Below, piece by piece: positions 57,676-64,000 of a stretch of 64,000 nt of DNA. The translations under genes and the position numbers were made by a program. Numbering within the stretch: position 1 is the first letter of the stretch; each line of letters opens with the position of its first letter. The stretch covers positions 7,656,167-7,720,166 of the forward strand of contig OX422190.1 in NCBI GenBank assembly GCA_949130485.1, read 5' to 3'. The notes under the pieces were generated by a model. It was given only the letters and a program-made list of their open reading frames with translations, had not been told where the DNA came from and did no database searches. The stretch is from Agelas oroides. Its lineage: Eukaryota; Porifera; Demospongiae; Agelasida; Agelasidae.

Positions 57676-58690
57676 CTACATGTTGTAAATTCCACAATGG
57701 GCAATGCAGCGTTGACAGTCCTCAGCAGTGATGCTACTGAATGCTGCTAGTACTATGTCCTCTAAGTCCAGGTGCTCCATCTCGAGTTCCGTTTCATACA
57801 CTTTGATTAATGCCTTTAACTTTGAGAAAACTTCCTCAATAGGGTTGAAGTCGGGAGAGTACGGAGGAAGAAACAAAACTAGTGCCCCTACTTCATTAAT
57901 CATTTCAACAATGCCATGTACATGGTGTATAGAAGCATTATCCAGTATAACAATGCTGTGAGGGTTCACACCATTGAAAGGCATGAGATGTGGCAGGAGG
58001 GCACTTTGCACAACATCATAAAATAAATCGCCATCTACTGTACCCTTTACTACTTTTCAATCCAATATGCCCTCAACACTCATAAATGCGATCGAATTTA
58101 GGTGCTGACCTCTTACTAACAGTTTGTGTGTTCTGGCAGGCTGCCCTCGCCAGCTGGAGGCATAACGCCTCATAGCATTTCGCCTGTCGCACCCAGTTTC
58201 GTCTAGGAATATAAACATGTCTGCTTTGTAAACTGTTAATTCTGTAACAAATCTGCAACATTCAAATTCATCTCTCTGCTTGGCTACAATTTGCATCTTT
58301 TGACGAGTAAATCCCTGTGAATGAAGAAATTTACAAATTGTCGATTCTTCCACCTCGATCCTGAGCACACGACATCCTTCAGCTTTTATTTCCCGCAGCA
58401 GCTAGTATTCCTGGGCGTTGTAACACCAACTGCAGTATGAAAAACTGTACAACATCTGTTAGCTTACGTATCAAACCAGATTTGTCGTACTTCTTCTTCG
58501 AGACACTTCCTGTGTCATTGAAGAGTTTGGCGGTCCTCCTTACTGTAGAGGGGTCGATACTAAGATTCGCAGCAATCCTTTCCTACGAAAGCCCCAGCCC
58601 TTCACACTGATACACAATCCGCCAACACAAGTCTTCGGAGTAGGCACTTGAATGCTTGGACTCGCACCTTGTACTATTAACACTAGCCAT
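57676..58690 (-). pseudogene. IS630/Tc1-like transposase, inactivated
   Basis: From ATG at 58690: helix-turn-helix region (ERIAANLSIDPSTVRRTAKLF), then a DDE nuclease with FLDETGCDRR (first Asp), VILDNASIHHVHG (second Asp) and PPYSPDFNPIEEVF (Glu). The second Asp and the Glu are 34 residues apart (DD34E spacing). Breaks: TAG at 58583-58585 in the helix-turn-helix part, a frameshift near 58390-58410, and TGA at 58057-58059 between the first two catalytic blocks. The three catalytic residues survive, so decay is recent. It catalysed cut-and-paste transposition before its inactivation. Closely adjoins the repeat terminus at 57655. Confidence 0.88.
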
Positions 58691-58884
58691 CACTGCCATG
58701 GATGCCAGTCAGAACTTTCACTGGGTGCACGGTCTAGGCATGTGGGGCAAAGAGCTACGGTTAATGAGCCCGGCCCGAGGTCATAGGCTGAGTCAATCAA
58801 AAATGTCAAAGGACAGTTTATGGGTCACGGATTACGAATGACAATTTACGCTACTTAAAATATGGCAAGAAGTTGCAAAAGCCC

Positions 58885-59320
58885 TGGAACACCGACCGAC
58901 ATCTCTCAAAGGTTTTGCGCGGTGTTCTTAGCTCCTACACAACTCAGATAGAGACAGCAGTAACACATCAATCTTCTGCCCAGCCAGTCAAATCTCAGCT
59001 CTAGCCATATATAGAAGTTGGCTGGTTTTGTTATCATCTAACCTCTATGTGGCTTCAATTATCACCAATTAGCATCCCCAAAGGCATCCTGAGTAGGCAT
59101 TTAGCATCACTCTACATGCAATGGCCATTCCCTGCACATTCCCCTGTGTAGTTACAGCCAAACACACACACACACTAGCTGATCACCTGCATTTGATTTC
59201 TTGCTCCACAATTGTCCTATTGTAGCTAGGCTTCCACATTAGTATGTGTAACAAGCCAGAACAAGCTGGTTTGTCTACCCGCATTCAAGTCACTGTTTTC
59301 TTTCCACTTGGGGTGCAGTT
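58885..59320 (+). repeat. R2 repeat, partial direct copy
   Basis: Starts ACACCGACCGACATCTCTCA and follows the R2 order to TTTCTTTCCACTTGGGGTGC at the right end. The left half of R2 is missing. Confidence 0.7.
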
Positions 59321-60240
59321 AGTCTTCTCATGGGCATTAAGGACTGGGTCTGTGGCTTTTGAGGTTATATTTATTATGGCAAAATTTGGATCAACTTCAT
59401 GACAAATGAAGAAGCTTTCCGTAATTGTTTACTGTTGTTACGTGTAGCCCCACCCGTAATGTTTACTGTGACGTCATTTCAGGCCACGCCGATAAACAGC
59501 TTAGCTGTACCAAGCCCCTCCCTCGGGGTATAGCAGTACAATAAACTTGATATGAGTTTTTGCGAGCAAAATTTCACGATTGTTTCTACACCAGTATGTT
59601 CTATTTCATCTGGCTCAACTTTTTATCCGTGGGAATAGTGGATATATCTTTCCAAAGCGCTGGAACTGGCAAATATGCCACACCCACCAGGCATTTAAAC
59701 TTCCACTTCACACCTTTAGTGGTAAGCTACAAACGTTTCCCACGGTGAAATCAAAGACAATTGGATTTCTTCTCAATCAAACCTAACAGTATACTCCAGT
59801 TCTCTTCGTAAAAACTCCTCGTGAGTTACTTCCGGAAAAAGAGCTGTTAAGTGGCCATTATGCAGCTTATTCAGAGGTAGCTGGCACATGCTACACTACA
59901 CAGTGCACATGACTCCACTATGTGCGCTTTGAAAGTTGCTGAAAGCGCTTGGCGGAACGACTTCTAGTGTTACAGACGTGCGTCTCACATCACGCTTTAG
60001 TCGAAAAACTTAAGGACAAGACAAAGCATTGTTGTAAGGACTAGTAGAAGCCGAAGCTGGTCCCTCGGTACCATGATAGCCAAGGTGCATAATTGCATTC
60101 CAAGGTCCCGCATTGTTTACATAGATACCATCGGCTTCCTGTTTATGGTGTGATAACGCCCGCCCCAGGGGTAATTTAGGCAGCTCACGCAAAACAGCTG
60201 GACCCAGTCCTTAATGTGCCTGAGTTGTAAAAAAAAAGTG
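59321..60240. other. Unassigned, one open frame on the minus strand
   Basis: The minus-strand frame 60010-60192 reads LPKLPLGRALSHHKQEADGI, then YVNNAGPWNAIMHLGYHGTE, and looks amino-acid-balanced, but I recognise no family and it lacks clear splice sites. A TGACGTCA site lies at 59469-59476. Confidence 0.35.
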
Positions 60241-60244
60241 TAAC

Positions 60245-60440
60245 ATTATTAACTAACTTAATTATAAACACATTATTGGATGCCAATGCCGACAGGAAGC
60301 TGGGAAAATCTCCAATTATAGTGAAACACCCCCGAAACTGAGTATTCATTAACAGATTATGAAGGCGAAGAAGTCTATCAGCTTGGATTCCAGGTCTGTC
60401 GACCTTGAAAATACAGGGTTCCATGCCACCTTAACTAATG
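60245..60440 (-). repeat. Dispersed repeat R7, copy 1
   Basis: Direct copy at 62532-62738. Shared blocks include TTAACTAACTTAATTATAAA, GATGCC.ATGCCGACAGGAA and ATCAGCTTGGATTCCAGGT. On the minus strand copy 1 has an open frame (CFTIIGDFPSFLSALASNN) of unknown kind; copy 2 is more broken. Confidence 0.7.
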
Positions 60441-61179
60441 CTACCTTAAGGTGGCAGCAGAAGTCACTCAGCAGAGGTTAACGAAAACATAAACCTGGGT
60501 TACAGTCAGGACCAGTGTTACACCTAGTTTCAGGGTTAGGGTTTGGTTTAAGGCAATCTTGCTTTGCCTAATTTTATAAAAGGCTTTTAGTAGCTTATTA
60601 ATATATTCGTGACCCAAAATTTTCACTGGATGGACGCATCTACATGTTCACTGTAGGTAGCATCCTAACCACCAATGTATCTCAAATCAGTCTGTGCCAG
60701 CTTTTGTTCAGAGCTACTCTCAAAGTCAGGCTACACTCATGTTTGTCACTACTCTTGGAATGGACAACTTTGACTGCACCAAAATGAATGCACATTTCAA
60801 AAAATTCACAGCTTGTCTACGGGAGGGGCTCATTCACGAGTGGAAGCAAGCATTACTAGCCCCACCTCTCCCCCTTATGTCGCTAAACAACTCACGGCTC
60901 TGTTCCACACACAACCACTCTTCAGCTTTCTTGTCTACTGCAGCGTAGTGCCAACGATATATTGTGCATTCTAGTTAAAGCCCAGCCCGGCACTCGAAGC
61001 ACCGGGCCACGGTCACCTACTAGGCTTGGCATACGATCGCAAGACCTGAACCTACCCAATGAGTACAGTCTTGGCCACTGTGACCTTTCGGCTGCTTCTA
61101 GACACCAGCTTGCTTTCACAAGCAGGCATTACGCACTACTCACAGCTACTGACACTACAGCACTCTACTAAACTCCCTT
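60441..61179. other. Unassigned, weak tRNA-type promoter sequence
   Basis: A degenerate telomere-like CAGGGTTAGGGTTTGG is at 60531-60546. On the minus strand GTGGCCAAGACTG (61072-61084) and GGTTCAGGTCT (about 61043-61053) resemble A and B boxes of a tRNA-derived SINE; the match is imperfect and no tail is seen. Confidence 0.35.
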
Positions 61180-61640
61180 TTTTTTTTTTTCGAGCATAAC
61201 CGCACCCCAAGTGGAAAGAAAAGGGTGACTGGGGTGCAGGCGGTAACTGCATCCGAAGTGCAAAATATCGGGTGTTGGTGGTAGGCCATTTCGTCTTGTG
61301 CATAACAGGAGATCCAATAGAGGCACACACTTCCAGGTGGTGAGCAAGCAGCAAGAGCACACCCTTTGACTATAAGAGAAAGGCCATAGGTATGAAGGGT
61401 GTGGTAAGCAAGGGTAAAGACAGAGGGTTAAATGAAGGCAGGTCCTAGTGGAAAGAAAACGGTGACTGGAGTGCAGGTGGTAACTGCATCCCAAGTACAA
61501 AGTATCGGGTGTAGGTGGCAGGCCATTTCGATCGTCCTACCCATAACAGACTGTTGAGCAGATCCGCTACGTAGAGGTACACACTTCCAGGTGCATGGTG
61601 AACAAGCAGCAAGGGCACAAACTTTGACTAAGAGAAACCC
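61180..61640 (+). repeat. R3 repeat, two tandem copies
   Basis: 61180-61440 and 61447-61640 both run from CAAGTGGAAAGAAA or similar to the GGTGGTGAGCAAGCAGCAAG / GTGAACAAGCAGCAAGGGCA block. Same family as 13795-14100. Confidence 0.75.
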
Positions 61641-62460
61641 ACTAACTACACATAGTGTGGAAGCCTGGCTAGATTAGGGCAAAAGTGGAACAGGGATTGG
61701 AGTTAGGTGCACAATCCAGCTTCTAATAGTCATTGGGTATAGAGTGAGGTGAAGCTTACTTGGTATTGCATATGAAGCCATATAGAAGAGGGGTGCTAAT
61801 AGGTGGTAGTTGAAGCCCTGTAGAGGCAAGATGATACAAAGGCAGCCAACTTGCTGGGCAGAAGATGGCCATGCTACTGTTGTATGCATCTATATCTAAA
61901 CTGTATAGAAAATAAGAACACCACACAAATGCTACTGAGAGACATCAGTTGGTGTTGTAAAGAAGCGCCATTGCTATCAAAAGCACTGTGGAGGCATGGG
62001 ATGTGCTGTAGTGCAGCAAGCCTGTAGTGAAGTGACTTGTAGCTGAGTGTGGCTGTGCTGTATCGGTAGTCTGCTACCAGAAAGTTGTAGCTAATATACC
62101 TCAACCTTAGATATTGTACAAGGCTCCAGAGTTGCAAGTCAGGATGAAGTTTAGTCTGGTCACTGAAGTGTCAACATTTTTGATCATAACTCAGGTTAGC
62201 AGTGGTTTAAAAAATTCTCATCTTTAGCAAATGTAACTACCTCCATGTTAAGATAGCTAGTTTGGGCACTGTAAAATCCTGTGTCACCATAGGTCCCATT
62301 TCGTGATGGCAAATGTATGGCCCCGTGCAATAGCTGTTTAGCTCTCAACCTTAGCGCTTGCACAGTAGATACTTCAATGATAACTGTTTCAAGCTGTGGT
62401 GGCATGCATATGCACTTTGGAGGCTTTCATTCATCACTATATTTTTGTTTTTCTTTCCAC
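61641..62460 (-). repeat. R2 repeat, reverse orientation
   Basis: Complement of 12290-13262 over several blocks (GTAGATACTTCAATGATAAC, GGTAGTCTGCTACCAGAA, TGAGAGACATCAGTTGGTGT). Confidence 0.75.
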
Positions 62461-62531
62461 TGTGTAATTAAAGTCAATTTAAGGTTATCTTCAAAGTTCC
62501 GACCACCACATGAGGGGTTCTGCCAGGCCAC

Positions 62532-62738
62532 ATCTTAACTAACTTAATTATAAACTGATTATAGGATGCCGATGCCGACAGGAAATGGGGAAAATCCCCA
62601 ATTTTACAGACAGTGAACGGTTTAAGACTCCCAAAACTGAGTGTTCATTAAAAGTTTAAGAGGACAAAGAATTCCATCAGCTTGGATTCCAGGTTTGTCG
62701 ACCTTGAAAATATAGGAGTCTCTGCCACCTTAAAGTGT
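62532..62738 (-). repeat. Dispersed repeat R7, copy 2
   Basis: See copy 1 at 60245. This copy is more diverged and its reading frame is interrupted. Confidence 0.68.
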
Positions 62739-62963
62739 CGGCATGCTTAGTGAATGGAGACATCTGTTTTTCACTGCATAAATCTTTGAACTCTACCAGT
62801 GGCACATGCAGTGAACTCACAAAGACTTTCCAGAACATTAACAAATATGTAATGGGAGAATATTTTTGTAATGAATATCCAATGATGCAGAAAAAGATAT
62901 GTAACCATACTGGGTCAAAATAGTGTAATAACACTTCATTTTTGTAAACTTTAAACTTTATCG

Positions 62964-64000
62964 AGCAAAGTAACTGCACCCCAAGATGCTCACGGAAGGT
63001 TAGTGGTGCAGGTTTACCTTGGCTCGAACACTTTAGAGTTCAGTGCTATATGTAGGTAAAATCTTTGTTAGTAGTAGGCTTTAGGAAAAAAAAAAGTTGA
63101 CTGCTACTTAGCTACAAGACCTGAAGTAGAAGGCTTAAGAGATCAGGGTTTTGTGCTTCAAATTTAGCTGTAGTAGGAAGACTTAGAGTTCAGAGTTTTG
63201 TGGCTTCTTAAAAAAAGCTTTACCCTCAAGGGAGGAGCCAGACATCAAATCGTGAATAGCGAGGCACCCCTTCACCTGCTTTATACTTGCGCAATACATG
63301 CGTAATATCGGCCGAAGCACGGTAGCGCGCTAAATACACGTAATTATTTTATACGTAGTATATTGAACGTGTGACGTCACGTAAGGGGAAAATCGCTTCG
63401 GGAGTCGCTGTGAGGGGTGACAGTGGTGTAGCTGGTGAAGGGAGAGTCGTTGGTGTACCAAAGTTTCATTCCTGGGGTAAGTGCACCATGCCATTAACGA
63501 ATATCAACTCAGATTGGATGTCCAACGCTTCCTCTGGCCTGTGTATTATATTGGTTATATGAGCAAAGTAATCGCACCCCAAGATGCTTACGGAAGGTTA
63601 GTGCTGCAGGTTTACCTTGGCTCAAACACTTTAGAGTTCAGTGCTATACATAGGTGAAATCTTTGTTAGTAGGCTTTAGGAAAACAAAGTTCACTGCTAC
63701 TTAGCTACAAGACCTGAAGTAGAAAGCCTTAGAGTTCAGAGTTTTGTGGTTTCTTAAAAAAAGCTTTACCCTCAAGGGAGGAGCCAGACATCAGTTTATC
63801 AATCGCTTATAGCAAGGCACGCCTTCACCTGCTTTATACTCGCGCGCATTACATGCGTAATATTAGCCCTAGCGCGCTCAATACACTTACAATGATTTTA
63901 TACGTAGGTATATTGAACGTGTGACGTCACGTAGGCGGAAAAATCGCTTCGGGAGTCGCTGTGAGGGCTGACGGTAGTGTAGCTGGTGAAGGGAGAGTTG
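62964..64000 (+). repeat. Tandem duplication, about 600-bp period, runs off the window
   Basis: GCAAAGTAACTGCACCCCAAG.. at 62964 and GCAAAGTAATCGCACCCCAAG.. at 63563 begin two copies, with a shared interior (CTTTACCCTCAAGGGAGGAG; TATTGAACGTGTGACGTCAC). Each copy includes an R1 repeat with TGACGTCA (63372 and 63922). The second copy is cut by the window end. Confidence 0.85.

Noticed and set aside
1-64000. CRISPR arrays, operons or bacterial origin
   Set aside because: Spliced genes, long introns and animal-type domains throughout; the only regular repeats are satellites without unique spacers.

Overview
The window is animal genomic DNA: intron-rich, AT-leaning and crowded with short dispersed repeats and fold-back elements. 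The main gene is a Death-NACHT-LRR (NLR) innate immune receptor. Its N-terminal Death domain style, the UPF0547-like zinc ribbon remnant and the repeat style fit a sponge (demosponge) best. That placement is inference from protein style; a cnidarian or another marine invertebrate is not excluded. A short TTAGGG-type telomere-like stretch is also present.

Two genes can be reconstructed, both on the minus strand. (1) A class I SAM-dependent methyltransferase lies between about 1.3 and 6.6 kb. Exon phases agree for all exons found, but one very short exon between 3727 and 3004 was not located. (2) A giant NLR runs from 55,928 down to about 7,417. Its head is two large exons: 54105-55928 (Death domain, an 18-bp coding minisatellite, an unrecognised region, a second Death-like domain) and 52509-54039 (NACHT ATPase). 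These are followed by 33 small LRR exons, all intact and all phase 2-2, spread over 45 kb. Three proximal exons form their own type (C). The other thirty are type A (84 nt; a 96-nt subtype A' occurs four times; one has 99 nt) or type B (84 nt; one has 75 nt), and these mostly alternate. The first exon of the NLR, with the start codon, was not found. No other NACHT domain is present, so one receptor with a very long, modular LRR fan is the simplest reading.

The large LRR introns hold most of the repeats: terminal-inverted-repeat elements, fold-back elements (one family flanked by 8-bp target duplications), dispersed repeats carrying TGACGTCA sites, and a 30-bp satellite next to telomere-like repeats. 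In several places duplicated introns give the empty site for an insertion.

Right of the NLR head (56-64 kb) the sequence is repeat territory. It holds a broken zinc-ribbon ORF, a broken IS630/Tc1-like transposase with two stops and a frameshift, several dispersed repeats, and an approximately 600-bp tandem duplication that runs off the window end.

The point of most interest is the LRR array. Symmetric, interchangeable exon cassettes with intact frames and conserved intronic flanks behind a single Death-NACHT head could in principle give many receptor variants by exon skipping, or evolve quickly by unequal exchange.
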